Below are positions 17,867 to 26,534 of a DNA stretch of 62,065 nt, piece by piece. The translations under genes and the position numbers were made by a program. The notes beneath the pieces were generated by a model. It was not told the DNA's origin and ran no database searches. It saw nothing but the letters and a program-made list of their open reading frames with translations. This stretch comes from Paenibacillus campinasensis (GTDB taxonomy: Bacteria; Bacillota; Bacilli; Paenibacillales; Paenibacillaceae), in NCBI RefSeq assembly GCF_002272015.1, contig NZ_NPBY01000031.1, positions 1 to 62,065 of the forward strand, written 5' to 3'. Numbering within the stretch: the first letter of the stretch is position 1; every line of letters starts with the position of its first letter.

Positions 17867-18249
17867 ATAACGATTACTTGGATCCGATTAACGCGCTTAA
17901 CATGCCGGAGATGGCCGATATGACACTCGCGGTCGATTTCTTGATGCGTGCGAAGGAAGGCGTCCGCAACACGGCTATCGCGCTGACCGAGACCGTATCG
18001 CCAGAAGCCCGTTCCCTGCTCCGCCGTCAGTTAAGCCAAGGAATTGCACTGCACCAGGAAATTACCGATCTGATGATGCGCAAGAAATGGTTCCATCCTT
18101 ATGAGCTGACCGAACAGTACCAGCTTGATCAGCTTGCTGCCAAAAACACCATCATGATTGGACAGATGAACCTCTTCCCTGACGATACCAGCCGCAAGGG
18201 GATGTTCGATCGCACGCCCGATGAGCATGTAGGAGGACACCAAGCATGA
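17863..18249 (+). CDS. CotF-family spore coat protein (copy 1)
   Basis: The 128-residue protein belongs to the Coat_F family. The domain (about residues 18-105) has the helices [20 protein letters not shown] and [20 protein letters not shown] and the segment KKWFHPYEL near residue 78, all shared with the paralogue at 19628. CotF-type proteins are proteolysed components of the spore coat. It overlaps both the preceding small coat gene and the following dehydrogenase gene by four bases, so the three form one tightly coupled operon. The C-terminal 20 residues are polar and not shared with the paralogue. Confidence 0.85.
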   Translation: MNNDYLDPINALNMPEMADMTLAVDFLMRAKEGVRNTAIALTETVSPEARSLLRRQLSQGIALHQEITDLMMRKKWFHPYELTEQYQLDQLAAKNTIMIGQMNLFPDDTSRKGMFDRTPDEHVGGHQA

Positions 18250-19382
18250 AAGCCGTAACTTACCAAGGCATTAAAAATGTAACTGTCAAAGACGTCCCTG
18301 ATCCCAAAATCGAAAAACCTGACGATATCGTGATTAAAGTATCGAGTACGGGCATATGCGGCTCAGACCTGCACCTGATTCACGGGATGATCCCCAATCT
18401 CCAGGAGAACTATATTATCGGCCATGAACCGATGGGGATTGTGGAAGAAGTCGGCCCCGAGGTTACGAATCTGAAGAAAGGCGACCGTGTCATCATTCCC
18501 TTCACCATCGCGTGCGGGGAATGCTTCTTCTGCAAAAATCAGCTGGAAAGCCAATGCGACAATTCCAATGATAACGGCCAGATCGGCGCCTATTTCGGTT
18601 ATTCCGGCAATGCTGGCGGGTATCCCGGCGGACAGGCTGAGTACTTGCGCGTTCCGTTCGCGAATTTCACCCATTTCAAAATCCCGGAAAGCTGCGAGGA
18701 ACCCGATGAGAACCTGTGCCTGATCAGTGATGTCCTGCCCACCGCATTCTGGAGTGTGGACAACGCAGGCGTCAAAAAGGGAGATGTTGTGATCGTCCTC
18801 GGATGCGGCCCTGTAGGGCTGATCGCCCAGAAATTCGCATGGCTGAAAGGCGCTTCGCGCGTCATTGCTGTTGATTACGTCAACTACCGTCTGGAGCACG
18901 CCAAGCGCACCAACAACGTAGAAATTGTCAATTTCGAGCAGGAAGAGAACGTTGGCGCCTATCTCAAGGAGATCACCAAAGGCGGTGCGGATGTGGTCAT
19001 CGACGCCGTCGGGATGGACGGCAAGATGAGCGATATGGAGTTTCTGGCCAGCGGGCTGAAGCTTCAGGGCGGGACGATGAGTGCGCTCGTGATCGCCACC
19101 CAGGCGGTACGCAAAGGAGGCACGATTCAGATAACCGGGGTGTATGGCGGACGCTATAACGGATTCCCGCTCGGTGACATCATGCTGCGCAACATCAATA
19201 TCCGCTCCGGCCAGGCACCGGTCATTCACTACATGCCGCATATGTATGATCTGATCACCTCCGGCAAAATCAATGCCAGCGACATTATTACCCACGTCAT
19301 TCCGCTTAGCGAAGCGAAGCATGGGTATGACATCTTCGATACCAAGACAGACAATTGCATCAAAGTGGTGCTGAAGCCATGA
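18246..19382 (+). CDS. Zinc-dependent alcohol/formaldehyde dehydrogenase, AdhB-like
   Basis: The 378-residue enzyme is a medium-chain dehydrogenase of the glutathione-independent formaldehyde dehydrogenase branch. Zinc ligands are visible at [13 protein letters not shown] (about residues 36-48) and [12 protein letters not shown] (about 59-70); the structural zinc cluster is [15 protein letters not shown] (about 90-104). The NAD-binding loop is [12 protein letters not shown] (about 184-195). It is embedded between two copies of a coat gene pair, the arrangement known around adhB in B. subtilis, so it is probably made in the mother cell late in sporulation and may detoxify aldehydes or act in coat chemistry. 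Overlapping starts and stops support one transcript. Confidence 0.9.
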   Translation: MKAVTYQGIKNVTVKDVPDPKIEKPDDIVIKVSSTGICGSDLHLIHGMIPNLQENYIIGHEPMGIVEEVGPEVTNLKKGDRVIIPFTIACGECFFCKNQLESQCDNSNDNGQIGAYFGYSGNAGGYPGGQAEYLRVPFANFTHFKIPESCEEPDENLCLISDVLPTAFWSVDNAGVKKGDVVIVLGCGPVGLIAQKFAWLKGASRVIAVDYVNYRLEHAKRTNNVEIVNFEQEENVGAYLKEITKGGADVVIDAVGMDGKMSDMEFLASGLKLQGGTMSALVIATQAVRKGGTIQITGVYGGRYNGFPLGDIMLRNINIRSGQAPVIHYMPHMYDLITSGKINASDIITHVIPLSEAKHGYDIFDTKTDNCIKVVLKP

Positions 19383-19412
19383 CCCATTATAACTTTAGGA
19401 GGGAGAACGCAA

Positions 19413-19631
19413 ATGAATACAGCCGACTACGGTTTGCATGAGACACTGGAGGTGCATGAACTGGCAGCCTTCAAGACGCTCTGCATGACCAAAGCCAAAG
19501 CGATGAAGCTGCTCGTGTCTGACCCTGAGCTGAAGCAAATTTTACTGGATGACGTTGAGATATCTACTAGGCAGCTCCAGGAGCTTAGCCATATTTTAGC
19601 CAACTCGGACATAAGGGAGATGAGATCGTGA
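19413..19631 (+). CDS. Small CotF-partner spore coat protein (copy 2)
   Basis: This 72-residue protein is a paralogue of the small protein at 17603 and consists almost entirely of the shared helical core (HETLEVHELAAFKTLCMTKAKAMKLL). It has a strong AGGAGGGAG site. Its stop overlaps the GTG start of the next gene (GTGA), repeating the coupling seen in copy 1. A spore-coat role is inferred from family and context. Confidence 0.78.
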   Translation: MNTADYGLHETLEVHELAAFKTLCMTKAKAMKLLVSDPELKQILLDDVEISTRQLQELSHILANSDIREMRS

Positions 19632-19924
19632 ATCCAATTATTGAGCGCATTATGGGGCTGGATAAACTGACGGACGAGATGGTGGCCATGGATTTTCTCA
19701 TTAGCGCCAAAACCGGGGTCCGAAACTATGCGATGGCTGTAACTGAATGCGCCAGCCCGGAGATCAAGTCCATTCTGATCCAGCAGCTGGAGGAAGCGGT
19801 GGACACCCATGAGAAAATCATCGGCTACATGATGGAACGCGGCTTCTACAAGCCTTATGAGATGAATGAACAGATTGAGCGGGATCTGACCAATATTCAA
19901 ACCGCTTTGAACATTCCATCATGA
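19628..19924 (+). CDS. CotF-family spore coat protein (copy 2)
   Basis: The 98-residue protein is a shorter paralogue of the CotF-type protein at 17863, sharing the core from MVAMDFLISAKTGVRNYAMAVTE through YMMERGFYKPYEMNEQ. It starts with GTG, coupled to the preceding gene. It closes the operon that begins at 17603 and is followed by a strong hairpin. Confidence 0.85.
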   Translation: MNPIIERIMGLDKLTDEMVAMDFLISAKTGVRNYAMAVTECASPEIKSILIQQLEEAVDTHEKIIGYMMERGFYKPYEMNEQIERDLTNIQTALNIPS

Positions 19925-19930
19925 ACCCAT

Positions 19931-19971
19931 AGCAAAGAGGCTCTGCATACGATCTGCGGAGCCTCTTTGCT
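19931..19971. terminator. Bidirectional hairpin between coat operon and DUF3231 gene
   Basis: A stem of 17 pairs (outer AGCAAAGAGGCTC, inner TCTGCA with one G-T pair) closes on a seven-base loop between the convergent genes ending at 19924 and 19992. T-runs are short on both sides, but stem stability is high. Confidence 0.8.
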
Positions 19972-19991
19972 ATTTGGATATGTTAGCCTGG

Positions 19992-20498
19992 TTATTCCGG
20001 TTGTTTAGCAACCAGCGGCGGCGGCACCAGCCACCCCTTCTCCTTGTTCATACGCAGAACACGAAGTCCCAGTGCTGTTTTGGTCACATGATACTTCGCA
20101 AACAGAGCTCCTACATCCTCCCTAATGCTAAGCCCCATCGTCTTGCTGCAGGAGACAAGACCCAGTGCATTATCCGCCGCCAGCTTGGCTGCGATCTCCG
20201 GATCGGTGAACCGGGCTCCTGGAGGGATGTCCTCCAGCTCTGCAGCTGGGCGTTCCGCCAGCATAGGCGACGGAGAGATTCCGTTATCCGTCAGCAGCTC
20301 GTCGCATTCCTTCACTTCCAGCCTGGCTTGATCCAGAAAATCCTGAATGAGCTTTTTCAGCTCCTTGTCCCCAGCATGATACATGTACGCTTCGTAACAT
20401 GAAATGCTTCCTTTTGCCATCATGGACGCTTCCCATATGCTGAATACTTCACCGTAATGCAAAGGCTCGTCCTTCGGGTTGCCGCTTAATATTCCCAT
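19992..20498 (-). CDS. DUF3231 family protein, probably spore-associated
   Basis: The 168-residue protein matches the DUF3231 family, a ferritin-like helical fold found in Bacillales, often in one or two copies per protein. The first half (EPLHYGEVFSIWEASMMAKGSISCYEAYMYHAGDKELKKLIQ) and the closing segment YHVTKTALGLRVLRMNKEKGWLVPPP are typical. The function is unknown; several B. subtilis members are expressed during sporulation. It lies between coat genes and a manganese catalase, divergent from the latter. The ATG has AAGGAG upstream. Confidence 0.85.
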   Translation of the reverse strand: MGILSGNPKDEPLHYGEVFSIWEASMMAKGSISCYEAYMYHAGDKELKKLIQDFLDQARLEVKECDELLTDNGISPSPMLAERPAAELEDIPPGARFTDPEIAAKLAADNALGLVSCSKTMGLSIREDVGALFAKYHVTKTALGLRVLRMNKEKGWLVPPPLVAKQPE

Positions 20499-20715
20499 AC
20501 TGTCCAGCTCCTTTAATCATGGTGTTGAAACAATGCCATTATGCGCTGAAATCGTCCATTTCATGCTTCCTGGCCGAAGATGATTGCATCCCCTTCATGG
20601 AGACTAACCGGCACAACGCATGGAAATGATTGCTTGCAATCAGACCGCATAGAACCGGCGTTAGCGAATAAAACTGAAGATGACTCACCATCCCAGGAAA
20701 TCGGAGGCAAACGAT

Positions 20716-21570
20716 ATGTACTTTTACAAGGAAGACCTGATCAATATCATTGTGCCGGACAAGCCGGACCCGGCGGCCGCCAAAGTGTTGCAGGAGACGC
20801 TCGGGGGAAGATTCGGAGAAATGCGGACGATGATGCAATTCTTCTTCCAGAGCAACAACTTTCGGGGCAAGGCAACGCAATTCCGCGATTTGATCCGCGG
20901 TGTGTTCCTGGAAGAAATCAGCCATGTGGAGCTGGTACAGCATACGATCAACCAGTTGCTGACGGGATCTGGAGCAGAAGGCGTTGGCGACGCTGGCGCT
21001 GACGGCGCTCCGCTAGATGAAGCCGTGAAGCATGCGAACCCCCACCATTATATTATGGGCGCGCAAAGCTCCCTGCCGGTTGATGCAGCCGGAAACCCGT
21101 GGAACGGCAACTATGTGTACGATCACGGGAATCTCGTAGCCAATCTGATGGACAATCTTGTGCTGGAATCCACGGGCGTGCTTCAGAAATCAAGAATTTA
21201 TGAGATGAGCACCAATAAAACGTTCCGGGAAACCCTTGCTTTTCTGATCGTTCGCGACAATGCCCATCAAAATGCGTTTGCCAAGGCGCTGGAAACGCTC
21301 GGTGTGGAATGGGGCAAACTGTTCCCGGTACCGAATTACGATATTCACAAGTATCCGGAATGTCAGAAATACGTCGATATGGGCTTCCATAATGCCCAAT
21401 TCAATTTCCGTCTGGACAACACGCGCATCGGCGAAATATTCAGCGGCCAGACGCCGAGCAGAAACGGCGGCAGTCTGCAGGTCACCCAGCCTCCGGAAGG
21501 GTTCCCGCTGCCTATGATGCCGGAGATGCCTAATGAACACAGCCCAGGCCTGCACGATCTGAACGCTTGA
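20716..21570 (+). CDS. Manganese catalase
   Basis: The 284-residue enzyme disproportionates hydrogen peroxide at a di-manganese centre. Ligand segments are visible in order: GEMRTMMQFFFQ (first Glu), LEEISHVELVQH (Glu and His, E-x-x-H), DNLVLESTGVL (Glu) and VRDNAHQNAFAKAL (His). The length matches the YdbD/YjqC-type catalases of Bacillus, longer than the coat protein CotJC. I choose the ATG at 20716, with CGGAGG upstream, over an upstream in-frame ATG at 20680 that has none. Its place beside coat and DUF3231 genes suggests a spore-protecting role. Confidence 0.92.
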   Translation: MYFYKEDLINIIVPDKPDPAAAKVLQETLGGRFGEMRTMMQFFFQSNNFRGKATQFRDLIRGVFLEEISHVELVQHTINQLLTGSGAEGVGDAGADGAPLDEAVKHANPHHYIMGAQSSLPVDAAGNPWNGNYVYDHGNLVANLMDNLVLESTGVLQKSRIYEMSTNKTFRETLAFLIVRDNAHQNAFAKALETLGVEWGKLFPVPNYDIHKYPECQKYVDMGFHNAQFNFRLDNTRIGEIFSGQTPSRNGGSLQVTQPPEGFPLPMMPEMPNEHSPGLHDLNA

Positions 21571-21593
21571 TACAAGTTTACACCTCATCAATG

Positions 21594-21630
21594 CCGCCCT
21601 GTTATTAACAAGGCGGTATTGTTGTTGTTC
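21594..21630 (+). terminator. Terminator of the manganese catalase gene
   Basis: The stem CCGCC-C-TGTTA/TAACA-A-GGCGG has one internal mismatch and is followed by TATTGTTGTTGTT, 24 bases after the stop. Confidence 0.7.
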
Positions 21631-21832
21631 GAAAGGTTATATCCAATTCAGGCTCATAGTCAGACTGGAAACGGGACACAGTAAGGAACAAGCGGTATCC
21701 ACGAGCAGACATTGCCCTGACCCCCTCCTTGAGTCGGACCAATATTAAGTTTCTATGCCGCTGGACTTAAACTCGAACAGATGACCCTGCCTGACGGCAT
21801 GATCTTTCGAAGAATCCCGCTGAATTTATCGT

Positions 21833-21861
21833 TTGAGACAGTCGACATCTTATTGTATTAT
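21833..21861 (+). promoter_or_regulatory. Sigma-A promoter of aguA
   Basis: TTGAGA at 21833-21838 and TATTAT at 21856-21861 are 17 bases apart and lie 65 bases before the aguA start codon. Confidence 0.65.
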
Positions 21862-21870
21862 GGTTAGGGA

Positions 21871-21889
21871 GACCGGCCGGGTGCCGGTC
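21871..21889 (+). promoter_or_regulatory. Leader hairpin in the aguA 5' untranslated region
   Basis: GACCGGC-CGGGT-GCCGGTC forms a seven-base-pair GC stem almost at the expected transcript 5' end. Only a short T-rich stretch follows (TTCAAATTTT), so it could be a weak attenuator or an mRNA-stabilising stem. Confidence 0.4.
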
Positions 21890-21925
21890 CTTCAAATTTT
21901 AAATAAAGTGAGTCGAGGACACGAG

Positions 21926-22954
21926 ATGAATCCGAGTGCGTTAAATTATAGAATGCCGCCCGAATGGGCAGAGCATGAACGAACCCTGATTTCCTGGCCG
22001 GTGCAGGAATCAATGACTTTTCCGGAGGATTATGAAACGGTATGCAACGGCTATGCCGAGGTGATCAAGGCGATCGCTGAGTTCGAGCCGGTCACCGTTC
22101 TGGTCGATCCTCAGGAAGTGAAGAAAGTATCGCTTATGCTGGGTGAGGACAACATTGAGCTGCTTCCCCTGGAACACAGTGACGCCTGGCTGCGCGACAA
22201 CGGCCCGACCTTCGTGAAGAACGAATCAGGCGAGCTGGCGGGTGTGAACTGGAAATTCAACGCATGGGGCGAGAAATATGCGCCGTGGGATTTGGACAAC
22301 GCGGTGCCTACAGCGCTGCTGAAGCATTATGGCGTCAAGCAGTTCGATGCTCCGCTCATCTTGGAGGGTGGCTCCATTCATGTTGATGGTGACGGGACGC
22401 TGCTCTCGACAGAGGAATGCCTGCTGAACCGGAATCGGAACGCGGATCTAAGCCGGGAGCAAATCGAAGAATTGGTACAAGCCTATACCGGTACCGAGAA
22501 GGTCATTTGGCTAAAGCGCGGACTGGATGGGGACGAGACCGATGGTCATATTGACAACATCGCCTGCTTCGCGGCACCGGGGAAAGTCATTCTCCAAGTG
22601 TGCGAAGATCCGAAGGATGAGAACTACGCCATCACGCAGGAAAATCTGCAGATTCTGGAGCAGGCACGCGATGCGCGCGGACGCGCCCTTGAAATTGTGA
22701 AGCTCCAGCAGCCGCCGAAGGCCTTTTACAAGGAGAGCCGCCTGACGCTTAGCTACCTGAATTTCTATTTCGTGAATGGCGGAATCATCCTGCCGGTATT
22801 CGGGGGCGCTGCTGCTGAAACCGACCGTCTGGCGGTCGAGACGCTTCAGGCTGTATTCCCGGATCGCCGAATTCGCACGATCGACGGCATGGCCATCATC
22901 GGTGAGGGCGGAAACGTGCACTGCATCACCCAGCAAATGCCGGCAAGATCGTAA
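21926..22954 (+). CDS. aguA: Agmatine deiminase
   Basis: The enzyme converts agmatine to N-carbamoylputrescine and ammonia, the first step of polyamine synthesis through arginine decarboxylase. The 342-residue protein has the family start MPPEWAEHERTLISWP, the substrate segment DAWLRDNGPTF (about residue 88), GGSIHVDGDGTLLSTEECLLN (about 147), DGHIDN (about 205) and the catalytic Cys333 in GGNVHCITQQMP. I choose the ATG at 21926; the frame extends upstream to 21833, but that region is promoter. aguB follows after 51 bases, which completes a two-enzyme pathway to putrescine. Confidence 0.95.
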   Translation: MNPSALNYRMPPEWAEHERTLISWPVQESMTFPEDYETVCNGYAEVIKAIAEFEPVTVLVDPQEVKKVSLMLGEDNIELLPLEHSDAWLRDNGPTFVKNESGELAGVNWKFNAWGEKYAPWDLDNAVPTALLKHYGVKQFDAPLILEGGSIHVDGDGTLLSTEECLLNRNRNADLSREQIEELVQAYTGTEKVIWLKRGLDGDETDGHIDNIACFAAPGKVILQVCEDPKDENYAITQENLQILEQARDARGRALEIVKLQQPPKAFYKESRLTLSYLNFYFVNGGIILPVFGGAAAETDRLAVETLQAVFPDRRIRTIDGMAIIGEGGNVHCITQQMPARS

Positions 22955-23005
22955 CAGCAGCTGACGAGCTAATGTAGGGATAAACGATACAAGGAGGGGA
23001 ACCGC

Positions 23006-23881
23006 TTGAGAAAAGTAAAGGTTGCAGCGACACAAATGAGCTGCTCGGGCAGCATCGAAGAGAATATCGCCAAGGCGGATAAGCTCGTTCGGGAAGCGGC
23101 CCGGCAGGGTGCGCAAATTATTTTGCTTCAGGAATTGTTCGAAACCCCGTATTTCTGCCAGAAGGAGAAGTCGGATTATTATACGTATGCTACAGAGCTT
23201 GAGCATAACAAAGCGGTGAATCATTTCCGTCAGGTGGCCAAGGAACTGAAGGTCGTGCTGCCGATCAGCTTCTACGAGAAGAAGAACTATGCCCGTTATA
23301 ACTCGCTGGCCGTTATCGATGCCGATGGCGAAGTGCTCGGTCACTATCGCAAGAGCCACATCCCCGATGGTCCGGGCTATGAAGAGAAGTTCTATTTCAA
23401 CCCCGGCGACACCGGATTCCAGGTGTGGAAAACCCGTTACGGCAAAATCGGCGTAGGCATCTGCTGGGACCAATGGTATCCGGAAGCCGCCCGCGTCATG
23501 GCGCTGATGGGCGCTGAACTGCTGCTTTATCCGACCGCGATCGGATCAGAGCCGCAGGATACGAGCATCGATTCCAAGGATCACTGGCAGACCTGCATGC
23601 TGGGCCATGCAGCAGCCAACCTGATTCCCGTCATCGCCTCCAACCGGATTGGCCGCGAGGAAGATGAGGATTCTGCCATTGACTTCTACGGTTCTTCCTT
23701 CATCGCTGGACCGCAAGGGAATAAAATCGTCGAAGCTGGACGGACCGAGGAGACGGTGCTGACCGCCGAGTTCGATCTGGATGAGCTGGAGACGATGCGG
23801 ATCGAATGGGGAGTATTCCGCGACCGACGTCCTGAGCTGTACAAGCGAATCATTACTTATGATGGGGAGACCACCCTGTAA
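23006..23881 (+). CDS. aguB: N-carbamoylputrescine amidase
   Basis: This nitrilase-superfamily enzyme hydrolyses N-carbamoylputrescine to putrescine, CO2 and ammonia, using the product of the preceding gene. The catalytic triad is Glu43 (LLQELFETPYFC), Lys116 (YRKSHIPDG) and Cys153 (GICWDQWYPEAAR). The 291-residue length is normal. Translation starts at TTG with an excellent AAGGAGGGGA site five bases upstream; no ATG is better placed. A strong terminator follows, so aguAB is a complete transcription unit. Confidence 0.94.
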   Translation: MRKVKVAATQMSCSGSIEENIAKADKLVREAARQGAQIILLQELFETPYFCQKEKSDYYTYATELEHNKAVNHFRQVAKELKVVLPISFYEKKNYARYNSLAVIDADGEVLGHYRKSHIPDGPGYEEKFYFNPGDTGFQVWKTRYGKIGVGICWDQWYPEAARVMALMGAELLLYPTAIGSEPQDTSIDSKDHWQTCMLGHAAANLIPVIASNRIGREEDEDSAIDFYGSSFIAGPQGNKIVEAGRTEETVLTAEFDLDELETMRIEWGVFRDRRPELYKRIITYDGETTL

Positions 23882-23909
23882 CAGACATTTATTGAAGCAG
23901 CAAGCGATG

Positions 23910-23947
23910 AGCGGTGCAACGTTGAACAACGTCGTGCCGCTTTTTTT
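23910..23947 (+). terminator. Rho-independent terminator of aguAB
   Basis: An imperfect stem of about 14 pairs (AGCGG...CCGCT outer, ACGTT/AACGT inner) is followed by seven T residues. Confidence 0.85.
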
Positions 23948-24033
23948 CATGGTCAAAGGGTTGGGATGGCGGTTCCTTCCACATGTGCATTCCTTCACAT
24001 GTTAGATTACCTCACGCAGTTCAGAAAAGTTAA

Positions 24034-24062
24034 TTGTCACACTGACCTGATTCTGCTAAAAT
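24034..24062 (+). promoter_or_regulatory. Sigma-A promoter of the amino-acid ABC operon
   Basis: TTGTCA at 24034-24039 and TAAAAT at 24057-24062 are 17 bases apart and lie 40 bases upstream of the binding-protein gene. Confidence 0.75.
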
Positions 24063-24102
24063 CTCTTTAAGATGTTATCCATAAAAATAGGGGGATTCTT
24101 AC

Positions 24103-24936
24103 ATGAACATGAAGAAATGGGGTTTGTTCCTCATCTCCGCCATATTGACCGTGTCGATTGTCGGCTGCGGATCGAATTCGAACGGCAGCGGCGAAGGTGC
24201 GCAAGGCGGCGCCTCAGAGGGAGAACAAGTGATTAAGTTCGCGACCGACGCGAACTATGCACCGATGGAGTACATGGACAAAGACAAGATCGTTGGCTTT
24301 GACATTGATTTTCTGGCTGCGGTCATGGAAGAGGCAGGCCTTCCGTATGAAGTTGCCAATACCGGCTGGGATACGATGCTAGCCAGTGTGAGACAGGGTA
24401 CCGAGTATCAGGCAGGCATCTCTTCCGTATCGATTACGGAGGACCGCAAGGCAAGCTATGATTATACGATCCCTTATTTTGAATCCACGAACATGATCAT
24501 GGTGAAGGAAGGCAGCGACATCCAGAGCGCGCTTGATCTGGAAGGCAAGAAGGTCGCCGTTCAGGGCGGCACCACGGCCGACATTATCGTCAGCGAGCTG
24601 TTCGGACAGAACAACCCGAATATCAGCCGCTTCGACAGCAACACCGTCGCGCTGATGGAGCTGGACAAAGGCGGCGCTGACGCCGTAGTCGCTGACAACG
24701 CCATCGTGGGCGAGTACATCAAGAACAACCCGACCAAGCATTTCATCGGCATTACCGATGTCGAGAACTTCGGTTCGGAGTTCTATGCCATCCTCCTGCC
24801 GAAGGGCAGCGAGCTCAAGGCCAAGCTTGACCCAGCGATCAAAACGGTGATCGAAAACGGCAAATATGCCGAGATTTATGAGAAGTGGTTCGGTGAAACA
24901 CCGGACATTACGGTACTTCAGGAAGCGGCCGAGTAA
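24103..24936 (+). CDS. Amino-acid ABC transporter substrate-binding lipoprotein
   Basis: The 277-residue protein is a periplasmic-binding-protein-like family 3 receptor anchored by lipid: the signal peptide ends in a lipobox with Cys22 (IVGCGS). The domain has the signatures DANYAPMEYMDKDKIVGFDIDF (about residues 47-68), ISSVSITEDRKASYDYTIPY (about 105-125) and VAVQGGTTADIIV (about 148-160). The family binds polar amino acids such as glutamine, arginine, histidine or cystine; sequence alone does not settle which. It is followed by an intra-operon hairpin, then the permease and ATPase genes. Its position next to aguAB makes a link with arginine or related metabolites possible. Confidence 0.92.
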   Translation: MNMKKWGLFLISAILTVSIVGCGSNSNGSGEGAQGGASEGEQVIKFATDANYAPMEYMDKDKIVGFDIDFLAAVMEEAGLPYEVANTGWDTMLASVRQGTEYQAGISSVSITEDRKASYDYTIPYFESTNMIMVKEGSDIQSALDLEGKKVAVQGGTTADIIVSELFGQNNPNISRFDSNTVALMELDKGGADAVVADNAIVGEYIKNNPTKHFIGITDVENFGSEFYAILLPKGSELKAKLDPAIKTVIENGKYAEIYEKWFGETPDITVLQEAAE

Positions 24937-24965
24937 GCAGCGGCCGGCTTTCGCAATAAGCACTG

Positions 24966-25003
24966 AAAGAGCATGCGTACGCATCACACCACGCATGCTC
25001 TTT
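24966..25003 (+). terminator. Intra-operon hairpin between binding protein and permease genes
   Basis: A perfect 13-base-pair stem (AAAGAGCATGCGT/ACGCATGCTCTTT) with a 12-base loop lies between the receptor and permease genes and is followed by TATTG. Partial termination here would let the receptor be made in excess of the membrane parts, a common design in ABC importers. Confidence 0.75.
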
Positions 25004-25030
25004 TATTGACAGAAAGGAAGAGCGAATAGC

Positions 25031-25678
25031 ATGGATTTCAGATTCGACATTATTATCGACTACATGCCGCTGATCCTCCGGGGAACGATGCTGACGATCG
25101 GAATCTCGATCCTCTCGATCATTCTCGGCTCCATCCTTGGACTTGGAATCGGATTCGGAAAGATGTCAAGCCGCTGGTACATCAGATGGCCTTTTCAAAG
25201 TTATATTAATTTCTTCCGGGGCACCCCGCTGTTTGTTCAGATCTTTATCGTCCATTTCGGGGTAATTCCGGCGATTATTGGACGCACCGATCCTTTCATA
25301 GCAGCCATAACCGCCCTCTCGCTCAACTCGGCTGCCTATACGGCAGAGATCTATCGTGCCGGGATTCAGTCCATTGATAAAGGGCAACGGGAGGCCGCTC
25401 AGTCGCTGGGCATGACGAATGTTCAAGCGATGCGATATGTCATTCTGCCCCAGGCCATCAAACGAATGATTCCGGCCTTCGGGAATGAGTTCATCGTGCT
25501 GATCAAGGACTCCTCTCTGGTGGCCGTCATCGCGGCGCAGGAGCTCATGTACTGGAGCCAGGCGATGTCCGGGCAGTATTACCGCATTTGGGAGCCTTAC
25601 CTGACCGCGGCCCTGGTCTATTTCATCCTGACTTATAGCCTCAGCAAGCTGCTGAACTATATCGAAAGGAGAATGTAG
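25031..25678 (+). CDS. Amino-acid ABC transporter permease
   Basis: The 215-residue protein has about five membrane segments and the HisM/GlnP-type permease loop [22 protein letters not shown] near residues 120-142, which docks the ATPase. The N-terminal part ([20 protein letters not shown]) is typical of polar amino-acid importers. The stop is separated by one base from the ATPase start. It works as a homodimer in this family when a single permease gene is present, as here. Confidence 0.93.
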   Translation: MDFRFDIIIDYMPLILRGTMLTIGISILSIILGSILGLGIGFGKMSSRWYIRWPFQSYINFFRGTPLFVQIFIVHFGVIPAIIGRTDPFIAAITALSLNSAAYTAEIYRAGIQSIDKGQREAAQSLGMTNVQAMRYVILPQAIKRMIPAFGNEFIVLIKDSSLVAVIAAQELMYWSQAMSGQYYRIWEPYLTAALVYFILTYSLSKLLNYIERRM

Positions 25679-25679
25679 C

Positions 25680-26411
25680 ATGCAGCCTATCATCGAAGTG
25701 AAGAAGCTGAGCAAGTCCTTCGGTTCGGTTACGGTGCTAAGCGAGATCGATGCCCGCATCATGCCCCAGGAGGTTGTCGTTGTGATCGGGCCGTCCGGCT
25801 CGGGCAAATCGACCTTTCTGCGCTGTCTCAATCTGCTTGAGGTACCCGAGCACGGTGACATAAGCATCGAAGGCCAGTCGCTGATGGACAAGAACACCAA
25901 CATCACTGAAATGCGCGCCGAAGTCGGTATGGTATTCCAGCAGTTCAACCTGTTTCCGCACATGAAGGTCTTGGATAACATTACACTTGCTCCGCTCCGG
26001 GTTCGGAAGTGGGCGCCGGACAAGGCCAGAGCGAAGGCGATGGAGCTGCTCCGCAAGGTCGGCCTGGAGGACAAGGCGAATATGTATCCTGCCTCTCTGT
26101 CTGGCGGTCAGGCGCAGCGCGTGGCCATTGCCCGTGCGCTGGCGATGGAGCCGAAGGTGATGCTGTTTGACGAGCCAACGTCGGCGCTTGATCCCGAGAT
26201 GGTCGGCGAAGTGCTGACGGTCATGCAGGATCTCGCCCGGGAAGGCATGACGATGGTGGTCGTCACGCATGAGATGGGCTTCGCCCGTGAAGTCGGAGAC
26301 CGCGTCATCTTCATGGAGGGCGGAAGCATTGTGGAGGAAGGGCCGCCTGATCAGCTGTTCTCCAACCCGCAGCAGGAACGCACCCGTTCCTTTCTGTCAA
26401 AAGTGCTATAA
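25680..26411 (+). CDS. Amino-acid ABC transporter ATP-binding protein
   Basis: The 243-residue ATPase has Walker [10 protein letters not shown] (about residues 35-43), Q-loop [10 protein letters not shown] (about 86-95), the signature LSGGQAQR (about 139-146), Walker [15 protein letters not shown] (about 158-171) and the switch His in VVTHEM. It is of the GlnQ/HisP class. It completes the three-gene importer. Confidence 0.95.
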   Translation: MQPIIEVKKLSKSFGSVTVLSEIDARIMPQEVVVVIGPSGSGKSTFLRCLNLLEVPEHGDISIEGQSLMDKNTNITEMRAEVGMVFQQFNLFPHMKVLDNITLAPLRVRKWAPDKARAKAMELLRKVGLEDKANMYPASLSGGQAQRVAIARALAMEPKVMLFDEPTSALDPEMVGEVLTVMQDLAREGMTMVVVTHEMGFAREVGDRVIFMEGGSIVEEGPPDQLFSNPQQERTRSFLSKVL

Positions 26412-26458
26412 GTATCTTGTCCCGAGTATCGCCATCATCCAGCATGAAGCTGATATGC

Positions 26459-26512
26459 AAAAAAAAAAAAAAGAGGTTCGATTGCTCCATGACGAGCATA
26501 ATCGAACCTCTT
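26459..26512. terminator. Bidirectional terminator between ABC operon and mqo
   Basis: AAGAGGTTCGATT and AATCGAACCTCTT form a 13-base-pair stem with an inner GCTC/GAGC stem. On the minus strand the stem is followed by about 14 T residues (the A-run at 26459-26472), which makes it a very strong terminator for mqo. Confidence 0.9.
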
Positions 26513-26534
26513 TCATGTTATTCACAGATAATTC

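Noticed and set aside
18363..19322. Minus-strand open frame opposite the alcohol dehydrogenase
   Set aside because: Antisense shadow; the plus-strand dehydrogenase has all zinc and NAD motifs.
22511..23473. Minus-strand open frame across aguA and aguB
   Set aside because: It spans two well-supported genes in antisense and has no recognisable domain.
26459..26472. Long A-run as a slippage or repeat element
   Set aside because: It is explained as the T-run of the mqo terminator on the minus strand.
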